From Mytilus edulis (lineage: Eukaryota > Mollusca > Bivalvia > Mytilida > Mytilidae), in NCBI RefSeq assembly GCF_963676685.1, contig NC_092348.1, positions 15,350,867 through 15,414,866 of the forward strand: a stretch of DNA of 64,000 bases, in the 5' to 3' direction. Under the pieces are notes generated by a model, which searched no databases, had not been told where the DNA came from, and saw nothing but the letters and a program-made list of their open reading frames with translations. A program made the translations under genes and the position numbers. Each line of letters begins with the position of its first letter. Position 1 is the first letter of the stretch. Positions 11,280 through 23,000 of this stretch are shown piece by piece.

Positions 11280-11710
11280 TATTCCTGTATTGCTATGAAT
11301 CTCAGTTTATGACAAAACTCAGTAAAGACACGGCATTGTTACATTTGGTTGATACATTCAACAATACCAACCGTTATCTTAAAATCGTTAAATAATCCAG
11401 TTCTTTAAAAAAAACTACCGAAATTTATCCAAAGGAACTTACTTTAACTACTAGTAAATATATCATAAACAGCAGTAGTTGTACTTTTCTAGATTAAGTT
11501 ATTTCCAATTTTTAAAGGGAAACTCCATACTAAAATTTACGACAAAGAGACGATTATGCATTTCCTATTGTTAGTTTTCCTTTTTTAGAGGGCGGTGTTC
11601 CTTTCGCTCCATCATACGGTGTTTAAATATCCCAACGAGTCCGTTATGCCCCTGTGTGTAGTGAAGTCATAGATTTTTAAAGAACGTTTTTTGCTGTAAC
11701 TCATTTAAAG
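11280..11710 (+). pseudogene. Decayed reverse-transcriptase fragment, copy 2
   Basis: Aligns by eye with 541-890: 'gatacattcaacaatacc', 'ccaaaggaacttacttta', 'ctaaaatttacgacaaa', 'tcatacggtgttta'. Deletions and stops interrupt the frame, so it is not functional. Confidence 0.65.
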
Positions 11711-11884
11711 CCTTCTTCTCTAGAAAGAAAGGTAAATATGCTAGATATACTCACTGGAGATATGTTTAGATCATTGGAGCTAAAAAAAATTACCTTGATA
11801 ATGTTTATGAACTTTTCTGCAAAGAAAGAAATATCGACAGGTTGTAGCTATTCCTATGCTATGGGCACGAATTGTGCCTTTTTA

Positions 11885-12810
11885 ATAGCATACAATTGAG
11901 AATGGAAATGGGGAATGTGCCAAAGAGACAACAACCCGACCATAGAAAAAAACAACAGCAGAAGGTCACCAACAGGTCTTCAATGTAGCGAAAACTTCCC
12001 GCACCCTGAGGCGTCCTTCAGCTGGCCCCTAAACAAATATATACTAGTTCAGTGATAATGAACGCCATACTAATTTCCAAATTGCACACAAGAAACTAAA
12101 ATTAAAATAATACAAGACTAACAAAGGCCAGAGGCTCCTGACTTGGGACAGGCGCAAAAATGCGGCGGGGTTAAACATGTTTGTGAGATCTCAACCCTCC
12201 CCCTATATCTCTAGCCAATGTAGAAAAGTAAACGCATAACAATACGCACATTAAAATTCAGTTCAAGAGAAGTCCGAGTCTGATGTCAGAAGATGTAACC
12301 AAAGAAAATAAACAAAATGACAATAATACATAAATAACAACAGACTACTAGCAGTTAACTGACATGCCAGCTCCAGACTTCAATTAAACTGACTGAAAGA
12401 TTATGATTTCATCATATGAACATCAGGCACAATCCTTCCCGTTAGGGGTTTAGTATCATACCATCATAACATATATGAGAAGAACATAACCCGCGTCATG
12501 CCAACAACTGGTTTTTGAATAAATATGTTTAGTTCCGATGCAAAGACCCTATAAGTGAATCAATATTAACGCCAAAATATGCAATCTTTAATGACCTGAC
12601 AACAGTATCGTAACTATATCCCTTCTTAATAAGTCTATTCAAAGGTTTTGTTAGTTTTTGAGGTGAATACTGACACCTTTGTGCTTTATAAAGAATATTT
12701 CCATAAAAAAATGGATGTGAAATACCTGAACGTATAAGAAGTCTGCATGTTGAGCTATATTTACGAATGATGTCCTTATACTTTTTTGTTGTACATTTAC
12801 ATATCACATT
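11885..12810 (-). mobile_element. 5'-truncated retroelement copy 3, RT tail plus 3' region
   Basis: The open segment 12,529-12,807 (92 codons, minus) aligns with the 984-1,226 product: CxCxxK, LI.SGI.HP..YGN, A...R..P.KL..PLN.LI.KGY...TV.RSL.I...G.NID. Downstream on the same strand is the 3' non-coding sequence ('cctgacttgggacaggcgc' at about 12,138 on plus), ending near 11,890 at the 'caacaacccgacc' motif. The 5' part of the element is missing, as is typical of target-primed insertion. Confidence 0.65.
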
Positions 12811-13069
12811 TAAGACCCTCTATTGGTAAAAGGAAAAAATAGAAACTAAAATACCAAACAGGACTATACTACAATAACACAATAGAGGGAAGTATAATTA
12901 CCGAGCCACATAAACAATATATTACTAAAAATATACAAAGACAAATACATGTATAAAATTATAAACAACGTCAGTACCTAGAATCTCTACTTCAAGACCA
13001 TCATCTATCATTTGTGAAGTTGATACAGAATATTTATCAACAAGGTCTTGCTATCTTCCGATGACCTTT

Positions 13070-13145
13070 TCTAGAACTAGAGGCTCCAAAGAGCCTGTGT
13101 CGCTTACCTTGATTTGTGTGCATTTTCAACGAAGGACACTTATCA
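13070..13145 (+). repeat. Start of 'aggctccaaagagcctgtgtc' repeat family, fragment
   Basis: Matches the opening of the copy at 24,700 and of that at 63,178. The body of the family resumes at 13,750 after unrelated sequence, so this copy is interrupted. Confidence 0.65.
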
Positions 13146-13199
13146 AACATTATAGACGAGAATAGAATTCATGACAAAAATGTCTGAATTGTTGATCTG

Positions 13200-13355
13200 T
13201 TATTGTTGATCTTTAGTCTATTTAGTTTCTCTCTATCTGTTTGGTTCGGCATTTTCTCGCTTCAATTCAAGACCCATTGCTGGCCTTTTGCTGTTTTTTT
13301 GTTGATCTGGTTGTTGTCTCTTTGACATACTCTCAATTTCCATTCTCAATTTCAT
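13200..13355 (+). repeat. Dispersed mussel repeat 'gttgttgtctctttgacata'
   Basis: Plus-orientation fragment ending 'caatttccattctcaatttc', the complement of the minus-strand family at 11,894-11,940. Confidence 0.6.
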
Positions 13356-13749
13356 TGTTTGCACTACTTTGGATACATATGGTCTTATGAATTCAGGGAC
13401 ATATGCCATTATATAAATGTCAGGTCAAGTTTTGTTGAATGTCAAAATACGTTTTTGATTCGCCCCGCAAAATGTATGTATATCGTGCGTGAGCGAACAT
13501 GCATATACGCTTGACAAACGCTAGAGATAGATGAAAATGTTAATGATGCATAAAAATTTCCTGGAGTTAAAGCGTTTACCAAGCGCCTTTGCATTTCGAT
13601 ATTCCAGTAATTCAAACTTATGCAATGCGAGTCTAACAATTGCTTCTCGTTCCTGTTGCGTGCAACTAATGCATACGTCTGGTGCACGTCAGTCAATACA
13701 CAAATGTATGACGTCAATTGACAAATTTTTTTCATGTTGAATTAATTCT

Positions 13750-14050
13750 AGTTTTTGCTTTGCTGAACATTATTGCTGTTTACATTTATCTCTTTATATA
13801 ATAATATTCAAGATAATAAAGAAAATCTGCAAAATTTGTTTAAAATTACTAGTTTAGGGGCAGCAACTTAACAACGGGTTATTGATTCGTCTGAAAATTG
13901 TTAGAGCGGACTGATAAAACATTTTTATCCTGTCAGATTTGCTCTAAATGCTTTAGTTTCAAAGAAATGCCCACACCCCAATTTTACCCCCCATGTTCTA
14001 TTTTAAGTCATGTCGCCATTTACAAAATATGCCGTATCCTGAAGAAATAA
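13750..14050 (+). repeat. Body of 'ggggcagcaac' repeat family, fragment
   Basis: 'gctgaacattattgctgttt', 'aggggcagcaacttaacaac' and 'cctgtcagatttgctct' match 25,018-25,270 in order. Confidence 0.75.
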
Positions 14051-14329
14051 ATTTATAGCGTATGCTACCATGTTGTTTTATATTAGAGCAGGAGCATATA
14101 TCTTAATTAAATATACTGTTCCGAGATTAAAGCATTGATTTTTTTTAAAGAAAATGTTCACATGGGGATTGGTGGTATACAGGGTTGAAAACATCATAAG
14201 TTTTAACATAATTAATTTTAGAGAAAAATCAAAATTTCAAATATATCAACATCCAGTAGTCCTTTAGACAATGCAAGTCCTCAGATTTGCCGCTTTCAAT
14301 GTCATATTTATTGAGGCCACGACATTCAC

Positions 14330-14985
14330 CATTCGGTTTTCAACATTCAACATTAGTTTTTAACATTATTGAATGTTGAAATCAAAATTTGAAAAACGAA
14401 TTTTGAATGTTGAAAACGAATGTCGATTGTGAAAAAGAATGTTGAATATTGAAAAGGAATATAAAAATCTAATGTTAAATGCTGAAATCGAATGTTGAAG
14501 GTTGAAATCGGATGTTAAAAAACGAATTTTTAATGATCAAAACGAATGTTGAATATGAAAACGAGTTTTGAATGTTTAAAACGAATGTTGAATATGAAAA
14601 CGAATTTTTAATGTGAAAACGAATGTTTAATGTTGAAAAGCAATATTGAAATCCCAATGTTGAGTTTTAGATGTTGAATTCGAATGTTAAATGTTGAAAA
14701 CGAATGTTAAATATTGAAAAACAATTTTGAATGATGAAAAGCGAATGTTGAAAACGGATGTTGAATAACTACAATCAAATGATGAAAACGAATGTTGAAT
14801 GTTGAAAATGGAATTATGAATGTTTGAAATGGACTGTTGAACGATGAAAATAAACTGTTGAATGTTGAAAACGAATGTAACAAAAACATTTAGTTGAATG
14901 TTGGAAAACTGTAAATGAATGCTAAAAAAAAAAAAAAAAAAAAACCGAACACAATGCAAAATCGAATGTTGAATATTGAACCAAC
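14330..14985. repeat. Short-period degenerate tandem repeat
   Basis: Imperfect array of 'gaatgttgaaaac' and 'gaatgttgaatgttgaaaac' words over about 650 bases, followed by an A(20+) run near 14,924. Open frames on the minus strand (FNIQ/FSTF repeats) are a by-product of the array. Confidence 0.85.
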
Positions 14986-14989
14986 TGGA

Positions 14990-15935
14990 CATCCTTTATC
15001 AACGATCAAACTCTCAGCGACTCATAAGAGAGCAAAATCAGTAAGGATGGTATCCAGACACGTACTAGGAAAAAATGGTCAACAAGGACTGCAGTAGATT
15101 AAGTAGATATTTATCACAGACATAGTGGGCAACACCTGTACAGGTAGGGGGACACATTTCCAACAGTGGCCAAATGCAACACCAAAAGAGAAGAGCAGCA
15201 TGGTGCAGTCAGAAGTAAGACAAGTAGAAAAAAGGGCAAAAGCAGTAGAGATTAGCTTCAAGGAGCATGTATGAAGTGTAACTTGTCAGAAAGGATCACA
15301 TGGGCAGTTATGGAGGATGGAACCACTCAGAATTTCATTCATGCTTAGGTCAGTCTACGATATACTTCCTTCCCCTTCGATCTTGCCCCAGTGGGGACTG
15401 ATAGAAGAACTAAGCTGCAAGTTATGTGGTGATAGAGGCACTATGGCACACATACTTTCGATAATTGATATTGAGAGCAGAAAGAGACAATCAGCAACAG
15501 AAGCAAAGCAGATGAGATTCGTCAGAGAGGGAGATAATAGTCATGCAGCACTTTATCTTGGCCAAGGGCAGTAAACGGAACGTGTGAGCTAACATTGGTA
15601 AGAAGCTCCTGTCTTGGACTTTAAGCCCAGACATTGTAGTCTGGTCACAGTCGTCAAAAATGATAGTAGCAATAAAACTGACATTTCTTTGGGAAGAGAG
15701 ATGTGAAGAGGCATACCAGCGAAAGAAGGGAAGTACACAGAGCTAAGGACATCATATAGAGAGAGAGCTTTGAAAGTATAGGTGTTCCCAGCAGAGGTTT
15801 TGCTGCAGTTAGTATGGAGGATGCTACAGGCAATGAAAATGGTCGGAAAGACAAGAAAGACAGCAATAAGACAGCTATGGAAGCAGCAGAACGTTCATCT
15901 TGCTGGTTATGGCATTGAGGACTTTTTTTATTTCA
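14990..15935 (+). pseudogene. Decayed non-LTR-type retroelement tail with zinc-knuckle remnant
   Basis: Short open pieces read WRMEPLRISFMLRSVYDILPSP-like text, then GLIEELSCKLCGDRGTMAHILS (near 15,317-15,470), and later RKTAIRQLWKQQNVHLAGYG (near 15,860-15,920). I recognise this order (RSVYD.LPSP, C-x2-C...H, then ...RKTAIRQL) from retroelement polyproteins of invertebrates and fish. Stops and frame changes show it is dead. Confidence 0.55.
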
Positions 15936-17078
15936 AGCTTTGTTTTCAGGAACAACATATTTATCTAGAAGAGATGATAGACATTTTACAACTTCTTTAG
16001 CCTGAAAACGTACTTATGACGATTTATAAGTTCAAATTTTATCATACCTGGTTGTTTTGACCCATTCTTGCAAAGTGTCCAGTTCAACTTCTCTTCAGCC
16101 CATGCTCTTTATAGTCCTCAATGGAATCAATAATAGTTTTTGAAGTTATGGTTCAAATTGATTTATTGGGTTTTAATGAACTTAGGACTATGAAACAGCA
16201 TCTTTCAGTAATGTTCATATTGAATTATGTTTAAATCCTCAGTAATTACATGGCATGAGGGGCTGTAAATATAAGGCGAGTGGGAACAGTCACATGACAA
16301 ATGTTGTTTTTTTGTGAATTCTTCTAAATCAATGTCATGCAATGCTGATACTTTAGTTGCAAATGTTTTGGTATAACTGTAGAATAAACTTTAATAAGAG
16401 ACAGATGTTGAAAATAAAGCTGAATTTTTTTTACGTTACCTCATTGTGGTGAAGAACATTGCTGATGTTGATAGCATTAATTCCTTTATTTGAAAACTGA
16501 ACTGGAGTGAATTTCCTCTTTTCATTACTTAATAGTTCCCATCTTACTAGTTTAAAAAGACAAAAAAAGAGCTCCATAACAAATTATACTGACCAGTCTA
16601 TATATTAGTGAATATGTATTTATGCGTCCCTTGTCAAGTTTGACAAATGTGTAATATTAAGGCTCCAGTTGTTATTTACAACAAGTATTGAGTTTTCCTC
16701 TAGCATTTATTTTATAATATTCACTTGAGTAATTTTTCAGTCAATATTTGTCACCGAAGTCAAGTCTGTTTTGTAAGGAAAATACAGATAAAATTCTTAG
16801 TGATGTTTTCATCTATTGAGAAATATTATACAACTAACAAGGAAAAACAAAAACAACAGACACATATATATCTATATAAATTATTAATCAAAGACAAAAA
16901 CTATAATGATGATTCTGCTTGCACAAATTTCCAATAAAATTAAAGAGAATTTTTTTTTCTATCTACTTGATTGTTGCACTTCCATATTTCTCTGAGTATA
17001 AATAGTTCAAGGTGCAAGGTCAAACATATAATGTTTCTGCTAAATAGACAGGCTGATTATAATACAAAGACTATTCCA
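15936..17078 (-). other. Probable 3' UTR and downstream flank of NPEPL1
   Basis: No gene is seen. On the minus strand after the stop at 17,079, the first AATAAA I can find is the complement of 16,706-16,711, a candidate poly(A) signal giving a roughly 370-base 3' UTR. Confidence 0.35.
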
Positions 17079-20000
17079 CTAAGATTTCTGTTTTTTGGCA
17101 TCACTCTCTTCACAATCAACATCCATCACTTCCTGAATTGCTATAGATGGCGCTATATACTGCAGTAAAGGATTCTGGGATTGACTTCCAAATAAGGTAG
17201 TGAGTAATGCAACGCCATATCCTGTGGCTCTTTCTCCCTACATATAAAACAACAAATACACATAAATGGCTGCTTACAAAGAAATGCATTTTTCTCATGC
17301 TGCATCAAAATAAAATTAAACAAGAATGTGTCCTTAGTACATGGATGCCCCATCCGCACTATCATTTTCTGTGTTTAGAAGACTATGAAAATGGGGTAAA
17401 AACTCTTAATTTGGCATTAAAATTAGAAAGATCATATCATAGGAAACATGCATACTAAGTTTCAATTTGATTGGACTTCAACTTCATCAAAAACTACCTC
17501 TAACCTGAGGCGGAACAGACATATGACGAACAGACAGACGCACAAAGGAACCAACGGATTAGATTGATATGATTAATGATACTGATAAAGGATATCAGTT
17601 ATCCAAAATATTTATAGATAATTACATTCAATGTTTTCATTTTTGAATATTGGTGTTGTTTTGTACACTTTATAGGCATTTATAATATATTTACAATATT
17701 CTATTACCTTTAGAACTTGAAATAAAAATAATTAAACACTACGTTATACTGATCCACTTACTCTCTAATTAATGACCAAAAATAAGATTGGTAAATAGCT
17801 TACATTGTGTACTGGTGCAGCCATATCTATATGCAACCACATTCCCGGATAAGTAAAACCTAAATGAGAACCAATAAATAGTCCAGCACAAGATACTTGG
17901 GCATTGCCTCTATCCTGTAATACAATAATAACAACAATATATTAATAATTAATATTAATAATAAATTCTCTATTTAAAGAGGGTGAATACAGTTAGTTAC
18001 AAAAAAAAATCCCTGAGGCCCCCACATACAATGCAATCAAAAACAGATATTTTCCCATAGTTATTAGCAGTATTATTTCAACTGATCGAGCAAAGCTTAC
18101 ATTTTAATTGGCATAAGGACAGTTGATGTGTGTGATAAAGGTGATTGCATTTATAATTATTATAATTGATTTCTTATCACGTTTCAGTGTCACCAAACAG
18201 ATATTCAAAAGAACTGAGTGCATGATATGACAAATAAAATAGCTTAAACTAGATACTAAAATTTGTATATGCTATAGCTAAGTATTTTAAAGTATCAGCT
18301 TTATTGTATTATTCTGTTTAAAACCTTTCTAATTGGGAGATTCATTTAATTGTTTTTTTGTTTGTTTGTTTTTTTTTATATTAAGGAATGAAATATAAAC
18401 ACTATTGTTTCTTCCTCAAATATGACCAATTTGTTGGAACGTAAATAGTTGTGGTATTTTAAAAACTTTTCAACTGTCAACCAACCAAGTTCTTTAAATA
18501 AGAAGGTTGAAAAGAGAAAAAGGATCTGTATCTAAAATCATTTTTTCTGCACTTATTTAACCATTTTTAATATTCTTGTTAGACCTTCAGTTTTACATTG
18601 TCCCCAAACAATTAAGGGATATAATATACCCATTGCAATATGTTTTCCCAGCACTGATAATTAAAAATATATATTCTAGACAGAATGAATATTCTGATAT
18701 GATATTTAAGAATCATTTACATCACTTCTGTCCTGTAATACAAACAAGAGCACAAAAACACAAATGTTTTGCTTACTTTACTGATTATGATATGATGCAG
18801 TCAAGTTGAGATGAACCATGCATACATAAACATGTACACGGAGCAATCGGTGAACAGACCAAACATAGTTGACTTATAAATTAAAATAACATTATCATAA
18901 CTTATAAATCTTCAAATTGTTTCAGAATTTTTTTTACCTAAATAAAGTTTGGACATTAAAAAATTCCTTTTGGACAAATTCTTTTAAAAGCTATATCTTA
19001 TAATATGAACATGTTATGCCAAAAGATTAAAAAAACAATTCTTACCGCCACCGAGTTTTTCATGTCAGCAACTGAACTGGCAAATTCACTGTAATGAAGT
19101 TCTGGTGAATACGGCACTGGATGAACGAGGTCACCAGAAACTCTTCCAGCACTAATACAGGCTAATTCTAAATCTTCGTTGTTTGTTAGTATACTAGCAT
19201 GATATTTGCCTACAAGGTATAAAAATAGATGGATACTTTAATATTAATCATTAACTAGCTTTTATTAGATCTCTATATACCCTTAACATATAGTCTTTCA
19301 TTAAATACTATGAGTTTGTGACAACAAATTCAATGCTGCTCATTTCCACCATTCTGAAGGTGTTAATATTGATGTGGTACTATTACCTATAGTTATGAGT
19401 TTGTGACAACAAATTCACTGCTAATCATTTACCCCATTCTGCAGGTGTTAATATTGATGTGGTACTATTACCTATTGTTGTTAATAACCTTCTAAATCCT
19501 TTGGTTTCTGGGGGAGCTCATTGACATTCATACCACATCTTTTTATGTCCTTTGGTCTCTGGTGGAGCTCATTCATACCACATCTTTTTATGTTCATATT
19601 ACACCTATAGTTGCTAACCTTCTACATCCTTTGGTCTCTGGTTTTCTCATTGACATTCATACCACATCTTTTTATGTTCATATTACACCTATAGTTGCTA
19701 ACCTTCTACATCCTTTGGTCTCTGGTTTTCTCATTGACATTCATACCACATCTTTTTATGTTCATATTACACCTATAGTTGCTAACCTTCTACATCCTTT
19801 GGTTTCTGGGGGAGCTCATTCACATTCATACCACATCTTTTTATGTTCATATTACACCTATAGTTGCTAACCTTCTACATCCTTTGGTCTCTGGTTTTCT
19901 CATTGACATTCATACCACATCTTTTTATGTTCATATTACACCTATAGTTGCTAACAACCTTCTACATCCTTTGGTTTCTGGGGGAGCTCATTGACATTCA

Positions 20001-23000
20001 TACCACATCTTTTTATGTTCATATTACACCTATAGTTGCTAACAACCTTCTACATCCTTTGGTTTCTGGGGGAGCTCATTGACATTCATACCACATCTTT
20101 TTATGTTCATATTACACCTATAGTTGCTAACAACCTTCTACATCCTTTGGTTTCTGGGGGAGCTCATTGACATTCATACCACATCTTTTTATGTTCATAT
20201 TACACCTATAGTTGCTAACAACCTTCTACATCCTTTGGTTTCTGGGGGAGCTCATTGACATTCATACCACATCTTTTTATGTTCATATTACACCTATAGT
20301 TGCTAACAACCTTCTACATCCTTTGGTTTCTGGGGGAGCTCATTGACATTCATACCACATCTTTTTATGTTCATATTACACCTATAGTTGCTAACAACCT
20401 TCTACATCCTTTGGTTTCTGGGGAGCTCATTGACATTCATACCACATCTTTTTATGTTCATATTACACCTATAGTTGCTAACCTTCTACATCCTTTGGTC
20501 TCTGGTTTTCTCATTGACATTCATACCACATCTTTTTATGTTCATATTACACCTATAGTTGCTAACCTTCTACATCCTTTGGTCTCTGGTTTTCTCATTG
20601 ACATTCATACCACATCTTTTTATGTTCATATTACACCTATAGTTGCTAACCTTCTACATCCTTTGGTCTCTGGTTTTCTCATTGACATTCATACCACATC
20701 TTTTTATGTTCATATTACACCTATAGTTGCTAACCTTCTACATCCTTTGGTCTCTGGTTTTCTCATTGACATTCATACCACATCTTTTTATGTTCATATT
20801 ACACCTATAGTTGCTAACCTTCTACATCCTTTGGTCTCTGGTTTTCTCATTGACATTCATACCACATCTTTTTATGTTCATATTACACCTATAGTTGCTA
20901 ACCTTCTACATCCTTTGGTCTCTGGTTTTCTCATTGACATTCATACCACATCTTTTTATGTTCATATTACACCTATAGTTGCTAACCTTCTACATCCTTT
21001 GGTCTCTGGTTTTCTCATTGACATTCATACCACATCTTTTTATGTTCATATTACACCTATAGTTGCTAACCTTCTACATCCTTTGGTCTCTGGTTTTCTC
21101 ATTGACATTCATACCACATCTTTTTATGTTCATATTACACCTATAGTTGCTAACCTTCTACATCCTTTGGTCTCTGGTTTTCTCATTGACATTCATACCA
21201 CATCTTTTTATGTTCATATTACACCTATAGTTGCTAACCTTCTACATCCTTTGGTCTCTGGTTTTCTCATTGACATTCATACCACATCTTTTTATGTTCA
21301 TATTACACCTATAGTTGCTAACCTTCTACATCCTTTGGTCTCTGGTTTTCTCATTGACATTCATACCACATCTTTTTATGTTCATATTACACCTATAGTT
21401 GCTAACCTTCTACATCCTTTGGTCTCTGGTTTTCTCATTGACATTCATACCACATCTTTTTATGTTCATATTACACCTATAGTTGCTAACCTTCTACATC
21501 CTTTGGTCTCTGGTTTTCTCATTGACATTCATACCACATCTTTTTATGTTCATATTACACCTATAGTTGCTAACCTTCTACATCCTTTGGTCTCTGGTTT
21601 TCTCATTGACATTCATACCACATCTTTTTATGTTCATATTACACCTATAGTTGCTAACCTTCTACATCCTTTGGTCTCTGGTTTTCTCATTGACATTCAT
21701 ACCACATCTTTTTATGTTCATATTACACCTATAGTTGCTAACCTTCTACATCCTTTGGTCTCTGGTTTTCTCATTGACATTCATACCACATCTTTTTATG
21801 TTCATATTACACCTATAGTTGCTAACCTTCTACATCCTTTGGTCTCTGGTTTTCTCATTGACATTCATACCACATCTTTTTATGTTCATATTACACCTAT
21901 AGTTGCTAACCTTCTACATCCTTTGGTCTCTGGTTTTCTCATTGACATTCATACCACATCTTTTTATGTTCATATTACACCTATAGTTGCTAACCTTCTA
22001 CATCCTTTGGTCTCTGGTTTTCTCATTGACATTCATACCACATCTTTTTATGTTCATATTACACCTATAGTTGCTAACCTTCTACATCCTTTGGTCTCTG
22101 GTTTTCTCATTGACATTCATACCACATCTTTTTATGTTCATATTACACCTATAGTTGCTAACCTTCTACATCCTTTGGTCTCTGGTTTTCTCATTGACAT
22201 TCATACCACATCTTTTTATGTTCATATTACACCTATAGTTGCTAACCTTCTACATCCTTTGGTTTCTGGGGGAGCTCATTGACATTCATACCACATCTTT
22301 TTATGTTCATATTACACCTATAGTTGCTAACCTTCTACATCCTTTGGTCTCTGGTTTTCTCATTGACATTCATACCACATCTTTTTATGTTCATATTACA
22401 CCTATAGTTGCTAACCTTCTACATCCTTTGGTCTCTGGTTTTCTCATTGACATTCATACCACATCTTTTTATGTTCATATTACACCTATAGTTGCTAACC
22501 TTCTACATCCTTTGGTCTCTGGTTTTCTCATTGACATTTATACCACATCTTTTTATATTAATATAACATCAACAATCCAACAAACTTACCAGTAGCTATT
22601 CCTTGAGCACCAGTTAATGTTGCCATGTCTACAATAATATCAGCCTTTAAATCTTTCCTTGCATATGCTACCTATCAATACAATTAAAGTAATTCAGTGG
22701 ATTTTGACAGTTAGCATAGGCTTCTTGTTATTAAAAATTATTCAATAAGAGAACACAGTTCCAGTGCTCCCCAAAAACTAAATACAACTTGTTTTTTGGT
22801 TCTTTTAAACTACATGTATTTATCAATATCTTAAAAGAAATGTAGGCTTGGAAGTGCCTACAATGCAATTTTCTATATCATTCATATTTCCAAGGAAAGT
22901 GCAACTCTTTTTAATAGTTGATTGGCACTGGTTTTCAAACTTGCCCAAGCCAAAGCCAAAGTTCTTTAGGGTATGATAATTGGCAGTTCTTTAGGGTATA

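Noticed and set aside
14475..14992. Minus-strand frames rich in FNIQ/FSTF
   Set aside because: By-product of the short tandem repeat.
20300..22282. 660-codon open frame as a repetitive protein gene
   Set aside because: It is the 84-bp satellite read in a frame that happens to be a multiple of three. Units are identical at DNA level, the other unit type breaks the frame, and it lies antisense in an intron.
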